DNA of 64,000 nt from CAIYQJ01 sp963717255. Its GTDB lineage: Bacteria > Chloroflexota > Limnocylindria > Limnocylindrales > CSP1-4. The DNA lies in assembly GCA_963717255.1 (NCBI GenBank), contig CAVQVT010000001.1, positions 124,001 through 188,000 of the forward strand. The letters run 5' to 3'. Every line of letters begins with the position of its first letter. The stretch's first letter is position 1. Below the pieces are notes generated by a model. The model searched no databases. It was not told the origin of the DNA and worked only from the letters and a program-made list of their open reading frames with translations. Position numbers and translations under genes: made by a program. Positions 1-9,889 of this stretch are shown piece by piece.

Positions 1-2
1 AC

Positions 3-1223
3 GCGACCGTCGCGATCGTCACGTCGCCGGATCGCTACGCGGCCGTCCTCCACGCGCTCCGGACGCACGGCTCGGTGCCGGCGGGCCTGCGTTCGACGCT
101 CGCTGTCGAGGCGTTCCGGCACACCGCCGCGTACGACGCCCGGATCGCGGAGGTCCTGCCCGTGCGGATGGCGGCAGCCGGCGTCCGGTTCCCCGACGAG
201 CCGGGGCTCCCCGGCGCGGCCGACCCCTACCCGCCGACGCTCGTCGTGGGGCTCGAGAAGGTGAACGCCCTGCGGTACGGCGAGAACCCGCATCAGCCGG
301 CCGCGCGGTACCGCCGGCCGGGGCAGGGGAGCGAGGCGGGCCTGTTCGCCACCGACACCCCGCCGCTCCAGGGCAAGCAGCTGAGCTACACGAACGTGCT
401 CGATGCCGCCGCCGCGACCATGCTCGGGCGGTCGCTCCGGGGGCCGGCCTGCGTGATCGTCAAGCACACGAACCCGTGCGGGGCCGCCGAGCGAGGCGCG
501 CTCCTGGCGGCATGGCGGGACGCGCTCGCGGGGGACCCGGTCTCCGCGTTCGGCGGCGTCGTCGCGTTGACGCGGGAGGTGACGCAGGACGTCGCCGAGG
601 GCCTCGCGGCGATCTTCCTGGAGATCGTCGTCGCCCCGGCGTTCTCCCGGGCGGCGCGCGAGGTCCTCGCGACGAAGCCCGGGTTGCGGCTCATCGTGGA
701 CGAGGCCCTCGACGAGGGGCGGCGCCGGGACGACCCACCCCGGATCGACCCGACCGGCGCCTTCCGGACGGCCGGGGGCGCGGTGCTGGTCACGGCGCCG
801 GACGTGGCGCCCGACGACCCGGCGGGGTGGCGGACCGCGACAGTGCGGTCCCCGCGCCCGGACGAGGCGCGCGACCTCGATCTCGCATGGCGGCTCTGCC
901 GCGGCGTGACGTCGAACGCGATCGTGCTCGTGAAAGGCGGGATGCTCGTCGGGCTCGGCTCGGGCCAGACGAGCCGCGTGGACGCAGCCCGGCAGGCGGT
1001 CGAGAAGGCGCGGGCCATCCTGGGGCCCGAAGCCCTCGTCGGCGCGGCCTGTGCGTCGGACGCGTTCTTCCCGTTCCCCGACGCGGTCCAGGTCTGCCTC
1101 GACGCGGGCGTGGCCGCGTTCGTGCAGCCCGGCGGGTCGGTCCGCGACGCCGAGGCCGTGGCGGCGGCCGACGCCGCCGGCGCGACGATGGTCATGACGG
1201 GGGTCCGCCACTTCCGGCACTGA
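3..1223 (+). CDS. purH: Bifunctional AICAR formyltransferase / IMP cyclohydrolase, 3' part
   Basis: The gene is cut by the left edge; about 407 C-terminal residues of a usual ~510 remain, and the reading frame is open from base 3. The enzyme does the last two steps of de novo purine synthesis (AICAR to FAICAR to IMP) in the cytosol. The first ~30 residues (IVTSPDRYAAVL) are the end of the MGS-fold cyclohydrolase domain. The rest is the formyltransferase, with family motifs LRYGENPHQ, KHTNPCGAA, PVSAFGG, SNAIVLVKGG, ASDAFFPFPDA, QPGGSVRD and the usual ending TGVRHFRH. A GTG at 75 is only an internal codon. Identification is firm. Confidence 0.97.
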   Translation, partial: ATVAIVTSPDRYAAVLHALRTHGSVPAGLRSTLAVEAFRHTAAYDARIAEVLPVRMAAAGVRFPDEPGLPGAADPYPPTLVVGLEKVNALRYGENPHQPAARYRRPGQGSEAGLFATDTPPLQGKQLSYTNVLDAAAATMLGRSLRGPACVIVKHTNPCGAAERGALLAAWRDALAGDPVSAFGGVVALTREVTQDVAEGLAAIFLEIVVAPAFSRAAREVLATKPGLRLIVDEALDEGRRRDDPPRIDPTGAFRTAGGAVLVTAPDVAPDDPAGWRTATVRSPRPDEARDLDLAWRLCRGVTSNAIVLVKGGMLVGLGSGQTSRVDAARQAVEKARAILGPEALVGAACASDAFFPFPDAVQVCLDAGVAAFVQPGGSVRDAEAVAAADAAGATMVMTGVRHFRH

Positions 1224-1283
1224 AGGGCGCGGCGCCGCCCGGGCCGGCACGGCGGGCCGCCCGGCCTCCGTGCCCGGTCGCCG

Positions 1284-1289
1284 TACACT
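1284..1289 (+). promoter_or_regulatory. Putative -10 box (TACACT) for the 1347 gene
   Basis: TACACT lies 57 nt before the start codon at 1347. The 10-mer GTACACTGAC recurs unchanged before polA (61359-61368), also in a short intergenic gap. No clear -35 is visible. The start at 1347 has a G-rich ribosome-binding stretch (GAGGTGACGAG) just before it. Confidence 0.4.
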
Positions 1290-1346
1290 GACCCGGGACG
1301 CCCACGACCCATCCGACCAGGACGCGCCCCGAGGCGAGGTGACGAG

Positions 1347-1799
1347 ATGACCGACGAGCAGCAGGCGGCGGGAGCCGCCCCGGAGGGCGCGCCGCAGGAG
1401 CCCGTGGACGCCGCCCCGGAGGGGGCCGGCCAGCCGGGATCGGACGCCTTCGAGTCGGCGCGGCAGGCGGCCGCGCAGGCGGGAACGGCGCTCGGCAGCG
1501 CGGTCGAGCAGGCGATGCCGGTGCTCAGGACGCTCGCGGCACGTGCCGCGCTCCTCGCGGCCGAGGCCGGCGACCACCTGGGGCCGCTCGCGCAGCGCGT
1601 CGCCGAGGTGGCGGACGAGGCCGGCCGCCGCCTGGCCGAGGTGAGCCGGGACATCGCCTCGAACCTGAGCGAGGAGAAGGACGGCCCCGCCGAGACCGGC
1701 CCCGCCGAGACCGGCCCCGCCGAGACCGGCCCCGCCGAGACCGGCCCCGCCGAAGCCCTCGACCCCGACCCGACCGCCCCCGCCGGACCGGCGGCCTGA
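1347..1799 (+). CDS. Small Ala/Pro/Glu-rich hypothetical protein
   Basis: A 150-residue protein that I do not recognise. Residues 1-40 are Ala/Pro/Glu/Gln-rich and likely disordered. Residues ~41-110 are Ala-rich and could form amphipathic helices (repeated AAR/AEV/LAEVSRDIASNL). From ~113 there are five near-perfect GPAET repeats, followed by a Pro-rich end. There is no signal peptide or membrane span. The ATG is preceded by GAGGTGACGAG. It sits between purH and metG and is bounded downstream by a strong hairpin, so it is probably transcribed alone. The helical core loosely resembles YtxH/apolipoprotein-like stress proteins, but this is too weak to name it. Confidence 0.7.
   Translation: MTDEQQAAGAAPEGAPQEPVDAAPEGAGQPGSDAFESARQAAAQAGTALGSAVEQAMPVLRTLAARAALLAAEAGDHLGPLAQRVAEVADEAGRRLAEVSRDIASNLSEEKDGPAETGPAETGPAETGPAETGPAEALDPDPTAPAGPAA
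1683..1757 (+). repeat. 15-bp coding tandem repeat (5 copies)
   Basis: The unit GGCCCCGCCGAGACC is repeated head to tail. Four copies are exact and the fifth is slightly changed. It encodes GPAET five times near the C-terminus of the 1347 protein. Copy number is probably variable between strains. Confidence 0.9.
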
Positions 1800-1812
1800 C
1801 GCCCGCGACCCT

Positions 1813-1846
1813 GCGGCGGCACGGCCCCGTCGGGCCGTGCCGCCGC
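1813..1846 (+). terminator. Perfect 15-bp hairpin after the 1347 gene
   Basis: GCGGCGGCACGGCCC (1813-1827), a 4-nt loop, then its exact reverse complement (1832-1846). It starts 13 nt after the stop codon and ends 12 nt before the metG -10 box. No U tract follows, as is common for hairpins in very GC-rich genomes. Confidence 0.65.
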
Positions 1847-1858
1847 GCTCGCGCCTGC

Positions 1859-1864
1859 TAGCAT
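1859..1864 (+). promoter_or_regulatory. -10 box (TAGCAT) of metG, probably leaderless
   Basis: TAGCAT ends 9 nt before the metG ATG at 1874, and no Shine-Dalgarno sequence lies between. Transcription would begin at or within a few bases of the start codon. The same arrangement is seen before uvrD, gatC, the 28759 hydrolase and dnaE. Confidence 0.5.
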
Positions 1865-1873
1865 CGAGCCCCC

Positions 1874-3512
1874 ATGACCGACCGACGCTTCTCCCTCACG
1901 ACCGCCATCGCGTACGCGAACAACCAGCCCGGCCTCCACACCCTCTACGAGGTGATCGGGGCCGACGTCATCGCGCGCTGGCATCGGATGTCCGGGACGC
2001 CCACCCGCTTCCTCACCGGGACGGACGAGCACTCGGTGAACATCGCGATGCGGGCGGCCGAGGAAGGCCGTTCGCCGCGAGCGTTCGTGGACGAGAAGGT
2101 CGGGCTCTTCCGGACGGCCGAGGATACGCTGCTCATCAGCCCCGACCGCTTCATCCGGACGACCGACCCCGATCACGTCCGGTCCGCGCAGGAGATGGTC
2201 CGCCGGGCGTACGCCAACGGCGACATCTACGTCGGCACGTACGAGGGCTGGTACTGCCCGAACGAGGGCTTCCGCAACGCGACGGACGTGCTCGAGACGG
2301 CGCGCGGGACGATCTGTCCGAACCACCCGGACGTCGCGCTCCAGTGGCTGACGGAGAGGAACTGGTTCTTCCGTCTGTCGGCATACCAGGAGCGGCTCGA
2401 GCGCTGGTACGCGGAGCATCCGGACTTCGTCCGGCCGGAGTACCGGCGCAACGAGATGCTCGGCTTCATCCGCGGCGGCCTCGAGGACTTCTCGATCAGC
2501 CGCGCCGGCGCGGGGTGGGGGATCCCGTTCCCGCTCCTCCCGGACGGGTCGTCGGCCCAACGACCGGACGGCTCGTGGGATCCCGAGGCAGGGACGATCT
2601 ACGTCTGGTACGACGCACTCATCAACTACATCACCGGCGCGGGCTTCCCCGACGACCCGGAGTCGTTCGCGCGATGGTGGCCGGCCGACCTGCACGTCAT
2701 CGGCAAGGACATCGCCCGTTTCCACACGATCTTCTGGCCGGCGATGCTCTGGAGCGCGGGGCTCGAGGCGCCGCGGCACGTGTGGGTGCACGGCTGGCTC
2801 CTCGTCGCCGGCGAGCGGATGAGCAAGAGTCGCGGCAACTTCCTCGACCCGATGGCGGTCGTGGACGCACTCGGGCCGGACGGGGCGCGGTTCGTCACGC
2901 TCCGCGAGGTCGCCTTCGACCGCGACACCGACGTGAGCTGGGACTCGTTCATCCGCCGGTACAACGCCGACCTGGCGAACGACTTCGGCAACCTCGTGAA
3001 CCGGACCGTCACGATGGCGTCGCGGTACCTCGAGGGCCGGCGCCCGGCGCCGCGCGCCGAGGAGGCGTCTCCGCTCGGCATCCACTGGCGCGGCATCCTC
3101 GGCGACTACGCGGGGGCGCTGGAGTCCTGCCTTCTCCACGACGCGCTCGGCGGCCCTCTGGGGGTTCGTGGGCGAGGCCAACCGGCTGGTGGACGCGGAG
3201 GCGCCGTGGGCGCTCGCGAAGGCCGCGAAGGACGGCGACACCGACGCGGCCGCACGCCTCTCGGACGTGCTCGGCGACCTCGTGGAGGCCTGCCGGCTCG
3301 TCGGCCTCGCCGCCGCGCCCTACATGCCCGGGATCGCGCCCCGCGTGGCAGCGCAGCTCGGCCACGCGTACCCGTACGGCCCCGACGGCAACGACGGGCC
3401 GCCCATCGTCGCCGAGCTGGAGTGGGGGGCGCACGCGGACGAGCCAGGGACCCTCGGCTCGCCCGAGCCGCTCTTCCCGCGCCTCGAGGTCGAGGAGGCC
3501 GCGGCCGGCTGA
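1874..3512 (+). CDS. metG: Methionyl-tRNA synthetase, one frameshift
   Basis: Charges tRNA-Met with methionine in the cytosol. The catalytic domain reads well from MTDRRFSLTTAIAYANNQPG: TGTDEHS follows at ~50, a CP insertion with CPNEGFRNATDVLETA and a second Cys (ICPNHP), WYDALINYITGAG, and the KMSKS loop as GERMSKSRGN. The frame breaks at ~3149-3153: removing one base restores ALWGFVGEANRLVDAEAPW and the anticodon-binding domain to the stop at 3512. The HIGH signature aligns with GLHT (PGLHTLYEV) instead of HxGH, an unusual variant. The enzyme is ~545 residues without a C-terminal tRNA-binding module. The function is firm, and the frameshift is probably a sequence error because the gene is essential. 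Confidence 0.93.
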
Positions 3513-3522
3513 CCGGCGGTCC

Positions 3523-4503
3523 ATGCGCCTCGTCGACTCGCACTGCCACCTCCAGACGCGGCCCTTCGCCGACGACCTCGACGAGGTCGTGTCGGCCGCC
3601 CGCGCCGCGGGGGTCGAGCGGATCCTCGTCCCGGGTGTGGACGTCGCCACCTCCGAGGAGGCGCTGGGGGTCGTGGACCGGCACCCGTGGATGGACGCGG
3701 CCGTCGGGATCCACCCGCACGTGGCCGCGGAGGTCGGCCCGGCTGATCGGACCCGGATCGCCGCCCTCGCCGCCGACCCGCGGGTGGTGGCGATCGGAGA
3801 GACCGGGCTCGACTACGACCGCGGCTTCTCGCCGCGGGACGCGCAGATCGACAACCTCCGCTGGCACCTCGCGCTGGCGATCGACACCGGGAAGCCTGCG
3901 ATCCTCCACTGCCGCTCGAAGCCCGGGCTGCGGGACGCGCAGGACGACCTGCTCGGGCTGCTGCGTGAGGCCGGCTACGACCGCCCCGAGGCGCGGACCG
4001 CCTTCGCCGGGGGTCCCCCGGCCGTCCTCCACTCGGTCTCGGGCCCCGTGGACTACGTCGCGGCCGCGCTCGAGATGGGCCTGGCCGTGTCCGTCTCCGG
4101 GCTCGCGTTCCGGCGCGGCGAGGAGCCCACGGCGGAGGCGGTCACGCTCGTCCCGCCGGACGCGATCCTCGTCGAGACGGACAGCCCGTACCTGGCGCCG
4201 CCGGGGGCTCCGCGCCGCCGCAACGCCCCGGAATGGGTGGCGATCACGGCGCGCTGGGTCGCGGAGCGCCGCGGCGACGCGCCGGACGTCCTCGGCGACA
4301 TGCTCGTCGCCGCGTACGACCGCGCATTCCCGAGACAACGGACGGCCGCCGGCCGGCTGATGCCGGCCGGCGGCCGCATAGCCCACGGTGGAGCCGCGGT
4401 CAGTGAGCGCTCGAGCGGTCAGGGCGCGTCGAGCACGAACGAGCGCACGGTCGTGGTCGCGAGGGTGTCGCCCTGGACGGTCCGCCCCTCGACCCGCCAG
4501 TAG
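3523..4503 (+). CDS. tatD: TatD-family metal-dependent deoxyribonuclease
   Basis: TIM-barrel metallohydrolase of the TatD/YcfH family (3'-5' DNase and RNA-processing roles in known members). Metal ligands are visible in order: DSHCHLQ near the start, GETGLDY, ILHCRS, AVLHSVSG and ETDSPYL. The start ATG is 11 nt after the metG stop. The recognisable domain ends at AYDRAFPR, near residue ~270. The open frame then runs on ~55 residues through a strong hairpin and into the opposing 4419-6215 gene, giving 326 residues against the usual 255-270. The tail is therefore probably an artefact of a lost or shifted stop codon near 4340. Confidence 0.88.
   Translation: MRLVDSHCHLQTRPFADDLDEVVSAARAAGVERILVPGVDVATSEEALGVVDRHPWMDAAVGIHPHVAAEVGPADRTRIAALAADPRVVAIGETGLDYDRGFSPRDAQIDNLRWHLALAIDTGKPAILHCRSKPGLRDAQDDLLGLLREAGYDRPEARTAFAGGPPAVLHSVSGPVDYVAAALEMGLAVSVSGLAFRRGEEPTAEAVTLVPPDAILVETDSPYLAPPGAPRRRNAPEWVAITARWVAERRGDAPDVLGDMLVAAYDRAFPRQRTAAGRLMPAGGRIAHGGAAVSERSSGQGASSTNERTVVVARVSPWTVRPSTRQ
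4343..4376 (+). terminator. Strong hairpin at the end of tatD
   Basis: A perfect ~15-bp GC stem (4343-4357 pairs with 4362-4376) with loop TGAT. It lies between the convergent genes tatD and the 4419-6215 gene and could serve either strand. It lies inside the open tatD frame, which supports an earlier true stop for that gene. Confidence 0.65.
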
Positions 4504-6215
4504 TACGTGCCGTCCGGGTACGTCGACGGGCCGGACGGGGCGCTCGCGACGTAGCGGGTGAAGTCGGTCGCGATCGTCGCGAAGACCGGGTCGAAGGTCG
4601 GACTCGTCGACAGGACGAGGCGATACGTCTTGGCCCCCTCCATGGGGTCCCACCAGAAGAGCGGCTCGTCGGCGAACGCCGCGCCGTCGTCGGGCGCGAC
4701 CTCGCCGATGACCGGCTCGACGGTGAACGAGCGCGCCTCGCTCGTGGCAAGCACGACCCCGACGGCCGACCTCGCCTCGACCCGCCAGTAGTACGTGCCG
4801 GCCGGGTACACGTAGCGCAGGCTCCCGACCTCGGGGACGTACGACGTGTTCGCCGTGAGCATCGAGTCGAACGTCGGCGTGAACGTCGCATTCTCGCTCA
4901 CGATGACCCGGTACTGCTTCGCACCGGTCGTCTGCTCCCACGAGAACATCGGCGTCGGGATGGTCGCCGCCTCGACGGGCTCCAGGAGGGCCACCGGCCG
5001 GGCGACCGTGAACGAGACGGCCTCGCCGGTGCCGAGCACGGCGCCGGTCTTGCTCCGCGCCTCGACGCGCCAGTAGTACGTGCCGTCCGCGTACGCGGGC
5101 TTGCCGGCCGGCGTCGCCGGCGAGTACGCCGGGTAGACGGTCGTGACGTTCTCCATGGCCGGCGAGAGCGTCGGGCTCGTGCTCACGCGGAGCAGGTACC
5201 TGGTCGCCCCCACCACGGGGGTCCACGTGAAGGCCGGATCGCCCGAGAGGGCCGCACCGTCGCCGGGCGTGATCGGAGCCGGCTCGGTCCCGGTCGCCGT
5301 GACCGGCCCCAGCACGATCCTCCGCACGACGCTCGGCGGTCCGACCTTCGCGCCTGCGCTCACGCCGCGGACGCGCCAGTACCACGTCCCGTTGGCGAGC
5401 GCCGTGTTCGGCGTGTACGAGAGGCCGTTCGCGGCATACGTCTTCGAGATCGACTTGAACGCCGAGTTGGAAGAGAGCTCGACCTTGTACGAGACCGCCC
5501 CCTCGGTCAGCTTCCAGGAGAAGCTCGGGGCGCCGACCTGCGCGCCGGAGCTCGGTCCCACGAGCTCGGGGACGCCGATCGCCTGGGTGAACTTGCGAAC
5601 CGCCGAGGGTGGCCCGAGGTGGCCGTCGGCGTCGACGCTCCGGACCCGCCAGTGCCAGTTCCCTGGCGCGATCGCGACCTTCGGCGCGAGGTCGGTGTAG
5701 TACGTGTTGTACGTGTAGCTGACCGGCGTGAAGGTCGCCTTCGCGCTGATCTCGAGCCGGTAGGACGCGACCCCCGCGAGCGGGCCGCTCCAGCCGAAGA
5801 CCGGCCACGTCACCGTCGCGCCCGTCGGGGGCGACGTGAGGGTCGGCGCCGGGATCGACCTCGTGAACGGCACCTTCGCGGACCAGTCGCTCGTCCCGCT
5901 CGCGTTCTTGGCGCGGACGCGCCAGTACATGGAGCTGGCGGGGAACTTCGTCGCGTCCGTCGGGACGATCGTCGTGTTCGGGGTCGTCGCGGTCCACGTC
6001 ACCCGCACGGGATCGCCGGATGGGCCGGCCTGCACCTCGTACGAGGCTGCGCCGTCCGCCGCCGTCCACCGGAAGGTCGGCACGGTGACGGTCGTGCCGG
6101 AAGCCGGGGTGATCGGGGTCGGGACCGGCGGTTTCGCGGCCGCGACCGGGACCGCGGTCGCGAGGACGAGGAAGAGGACGGCGGCAGCGGCGGCCGTCGG
6201 TGGGCGGGTACGCAT
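4419..6215 (-). CDS. Secreted protein with about six tandem Fn3-like repeats
   Basis: A 598-residue exported protein. Residues 1-27 form a signal peptide (MRTRPP, then AAAAAVLFLVLATAVPVAAA). The rest is a chain of ~90-residue beta-sandwich modules, each opening with P-x-P-G/S-x-x-x-x-x-P-x-F-x-W and closing on YYWRVxA or WYWRVRG, as in Fn3/Ig-like surface repeats. There is no catalytic motif, LPxTG or membrane anchor. It is likely a cell-surface or adhesion/structural protein. It stands alone on the minus strand, and its upstream region (about 96-125 nt before the ATG) carries the element also found before three other secreted-protein genes. Confidence 0.88.
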   Translation of the reverse strand: MRTRPPTAAAAAVLFLVLATAVPVAAAKPPVPTPITPASGTTVTVPTFRWTAADGAASYEVQAGPSGDPVRVTWTATTPNTTIVPTDATKFPASSMYWRVRAKNASGTSDWSAKVPFTRSIPAPTLTSPPTGATVTWPVFGWSGPLAGVASYRLEISAKATFTPVSYTYNTYYTDLAPKVAIAPGNWHWRVRSVDADGHLGPPSAVRKFTQAIGVPELVGPSSGAQVGAPSFSWKLTEGAVSYKVELSSNSAFKSISKTYAANGLSYTPNTALANGTWYWRVRGVSAGAKVGPPSVVRRIVLGPVTATGTEPAPITPGDGAALSGDPAFTWTPVVGATRYLLRVSTSPTLSPAMENVTTVYPAYSPATPAGKPAYADGTYYWRVEARSKTGAVLGTGEAVSFTVARPVALLEPVEAATIPTPMFSWEQTTGAKQYRVIVSENATFTPTFDSMLTANTSYVPEVGSLRYVYPAGTYYWRVEARSAVGVVLATSEARSFTVEPVIGEVAPDDGAAFADEPLFWWDPMEGAKTYRLVLSTSPTFDPVFATIATDFTRYVASAPSGPSTYPDGTYYWRVEGRTVQGDTLATTTVRSFVLDAP

Positions 6216-6310
6216 CGACGCGCTCCTTCACACCCACCCGGAGGGCGGCAGGGCACCGAGCGGTGGGACGCGAGCCCTTGCCGGGGTCCGGGGGCCTCGT
6301 CGCCCCAGCT

Positions 6311-6340
6311 CGTCGGTCGCCCCGCCATCGGACGAGTCCG
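6311..6340 (-). promoter_or_regulatory. Shared upstream element, copy D
   Basis: Lies 96-125 nt before the start of the Fn3-like gene. In the sense direction it reads GTCCGATGGCGGGG, matching the GTCCG-n4/6-GCGGG core found at a similar distance before the starts at 37149, 38940 and 41969. Proposed from alignment by eye; it could be a promoter, an operator or part of a structured leader. Confidence 0.35.
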
Positions 6341-6478
6341 ACGTCCGATCCCCGTGGGACGCGATGATGCTTCCGACGCCACCGTGACAGAGCCGGTCGT
6401 GCGGCGCCAAGTGCCGAAGGTCGTGGTCCGGTCCCCGTTGCGTCCGGGGACGCACGAGCCCGCGGGCGGCGCACGCGC

Positions 6479-6508
6479 TTGACATCCGGCCCGTCACCCC
6501 GCTAGGCT
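6479..6508 (+). promoter_or_regulatory. Sigma-70-type promoter of groES-groEL
   Basis: A consensus -35 TTGACA (6479-6484) and a -10 TAGGCT (6503-6508) are separated by 18 bp. The CIRCE operator begins 1 bp after the -10, so a bound HrcA repressor would block initiation. Confidence 0.7.
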
Positions 6509-6509
6509 G

Positions 6510-6536
6510 TTAGCACTCTCGACTGGAGAGTGCTAA
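6510..6536 (+). promoter_or_regulatory. CIRCE operator (HrcA binding site)
   Basis: TTAGCACTC, nine bases, GAGTGCTAA: an exact match to the CIRCE consensus in both arms and in spacing. It predicts heat-shock regulation of groES-groEL by HrcA. No hrcA gene is in the window. Confidence 0.97.
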
Positions 6537-6714
6537 CCCCGGTCGCAGCGCCTCGCCGAACGCCAACCCGCGCGGCGTGCGCACATCCGGGGTCGGGCGC
6601 TCAGCGAGTCACAACCGTCGACAGGCACGAGCGGCCCACGCCCGGCCGTCGACGTCCGATCTCAAGCGGGACGGTCGCGCGCGACCGTGCACCGCCATGC
6701 AGGAGGGAAACGCG

Positions 6715-7029
6715 TTGGCCACCGCCTCTGCGAGCTCCACGAAGCTCCGCCCGCTCGGCGACCGTGTCGTCATCAAGCCCTCGCCGCGCGAGGAGATGAC
6801 GAAGAGCGGGATCGTGCTCCCGGACACCGCGAAGGAGAAGCCCCAGGAGGGCCTCATCCTGTCCGTCGGCCCGGGCCGGATCCTCGATGACGGCACCCGC
6901 GAGAAGATGGATGTGAAGAAGGGCGACCGCGTCCTCTACGCGAAGTACGCCGGGACGGAGTTCAAGGTCGACAGCGACGAGCTCCTCATCCTCAGCCAGA
7001 AGGACATCCTCGCGATCGTCGAGAAGTAA
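6715..7029 (+). CDS. groES: Co-chaperonin GroES
   Basis: 104-residue lid of the GroEL chaperonin, cytosolic. Family features: KLRPLGDRVVIKP at the start, the mobile-loop region KSGIVLPDTAKEKPQEG, then VKKGDRVLYAKYAGTE and the ending DILAIVEK. The start is TTG at 6715, chosen because AGGAGGG (6701-6707) is correctly spaced before it; an upstream in-frame ATG overlaps that ribosome-binding site. The leader from the promoter is about 200 nt. It forms an operon with groEL 72 nt downstream, under CIRCE/HrcA control. Confidence 0.96.
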   Translation: MATASASSTKLRPLGDRVVIKPSPREEMTKSGIVLPDTAKEKPQEGLILSVGPGRILDDGTREKMDVKKGDRVLYAKYAGTEFKVDSDELLILSQKDILAIVEK

Positions 7030-7101
7030 CCGGCACCGTCACCCGACCACCGCCCGGGCCCGCCATCGGCGGGCACCCACCACCCAGGAGGGACTCGTAC
7101 C

Positions 7102-8727
<1,626 letters not shown>

Positions 8728-8750
8728 CTCCGACCGTCCGCGAACGGATC

Positions 8751-8782
8751 GAGGCCCGGGTCCCGCGAGGGACCCGGGCCTC
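8751..8782 (+). terminator. Terminator hairpin after groEL
   Basis: GAGGCCCGGGTCCC (8751-8764), loop GCGA, and the exact complement (8769-8782): a 14-bp perfect stem 24 nt after the groEL stop. There is no long U tract. Confidence 0.8.
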
Positions 8783-8918
8783 GACGATTCCGTGGACGAC
8801 CCAGCGCACCTCCTCGCCGCCCGGTACCACCGGGCGCTTGACACCCCGGACGATGGCGGGGACGCTCTTCGTGCACGCGCGTCCTCGCGGTCCGCGGCAT
8901 CCACGCCGGAGGTCTTCC

Positions 8919-9827
8919 ATGCATCGACGCCTCGTCGCGCTCGCCGCGACCGCGCTCGTCGCGCTCGCCGCCTGCTCGGGCGGCGCGACGGCGACGCCGA
9001 TCGCCGACCCGTCGGAGATCGTCGCCCAGAGCCTCGACGCCCTCTCGAACGCCAAGACCGTCCATGCACGGGCGGACGTCACTGGGACGCTCCCGTTCGA
9101 CGCGGGCGCGCTCCTCGGCGGCCTGTCGGGCGGTTCCGGGACGCCGTCCGCGTCCGGCTCGTCCATGGACCTCGCCGGCACGTACCTCGACGCCACGGTG
9201 GACATCGCCGGCGAGAAGGGGACGATCACCGTCGCCATCCCCTTCCTCCTCGGGACGAAGCTCGAGGCGATCATGGACGGCGACACGTCGTATACGCGGA
9301 TCAGCCTGTTCGGCGACAAGTGGCAGAAGAGCGTCGCGTCGCCGGAGCCCGGCGTTTCGCCGTCGCCGAGCCAGGATGCGGCCTCGATGGTCGCGGACGT
9401 GAAGAAGGCGCTCTCCGACCCGGCCATCAAGACCGAGAAGCTCGCCGACGAGAAGTGCGGCGAGGACGACTGCTACCACGTGCGGATCACCGCTCCGGCG
9501 AGTGCGCTCGCCGCCGACGCCGGCGGCCTGGCGTCGGGCCTGGGCGGCGACCTCGGTGGCCTCGCCGAGGGGCTCACCTCGCCGGCACCCGGCGCCTCGC
9601 CGCTCATCGGCGGCGACGTGACGATCGACTGGTGGGCGCGGAAGAGCGACCTCCGGCCGATGAAGATCGTCCTCGGGACCACCGCCGAAGGCTCGACGCT
9701 CGCCGTCACCGTCACGATGGACAAGTGGGACGAGCCCGTGACGGTCTCCCCGCCGCCCGCGGACCAGGTGACCGAAGGGCCGGTGTTCGAGATGCCGAGC
9801 TTCGAGATCCCGAGCATCGCGCCGTAG
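8919..9827 (+). CDS. Secreted lipoprotein, LppX/LprAFG-like
   Basis: 302 residues. The signal peptide ends in a lipobox (LVALAAC at residues ~16-22), so the protein should be lipid-anchored outside the membrane. The mature part has repeated antiparallel-strand patterns typical of the LolA/LppX fold: EIVAQSLDALSNAKTVHARA, a long Gly/Ser insertion, IMDGDTSYTRISLFGDKWQK, and WWARKSDLRPMKIVLG. LppX/LprG relatives carry hydrophobic lipids. One Cys pair (KCGEDDCYHV) probably forms a disulfide. The ATG at 8919 is chosen over the upstream frame start because GGAGG (8908-8912) and the signal peptide begin here. It is flanked by terminator hairpins, so monocistronic. Confidence 0.8.
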   Translation: MHRRLVALAATALVALAACSGGATATPIADPSEIVAQSLDALSNAKTVHARADVTGTLPFDAGALLGGLSGGSGTPSASGSSMDLAGTYLDATVDIAGEKGTITVAIPFLLGTKLEAIMDGDTSYTRISLFGDKWQKSVASPEPGVSPSPSQDAASMVADVKKALSDPAIKTEKLADEKCGEDDCYHVRITAPASALAADAGGLASGLGGDLGGLAEGLTSPAPGASPLIGGDVTIDWWARKSDLRPMKIVLGTTAEGSTLAVTVTMDKWDEPVTVSPPPADQVTEGPVFEMPSFEIPSIAP

Positions 9828-9857
9828 CGCGCCTGCTCGCCCGCGCGTTCCTCCGAT

Positions 9858-9889
9858 GCGAGGCCCCCGGCGGACGCCGGGGGCCTCGC
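9858..9889 (+). terminator. Terminator hairpin after the lipoprotein gene
   Basis: GCGAGGCCCCCGGC (9858-9871), loop GGAC, exact complement (9876-9889); it starts 31 nt after the stop codon. Confidence 0.8.

Noticed and set aside
3140..3170. Programmed ribosomal frameshift in metG
   Set aside because: No slippery heptamer or conserved downstream structure is evident, and similar one-base shifts occur in many unrelated genes nearby, so sequence error is simpler.
386..3241. 951-codon open frame on the minus strand across purH and metG
   Set aside because: Arg/Ala/Pro-rich shadow of plus-strand genes in very GC-rich DNA; no start signal or domain. The same applies to the long minus frames at 3106-6474 and 22394-26230 and to the plus-strand Arg-rich frames.
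6262..6310. GGTGGGACGCGAGCCC on the plus strand, recalling part of a c-di-GMP-I riboswitch
   Set aside because: Only the GGGACGC-AGCC block matches. The other conserved parts are missing, and it lies antisense to the secreted-protein leader.
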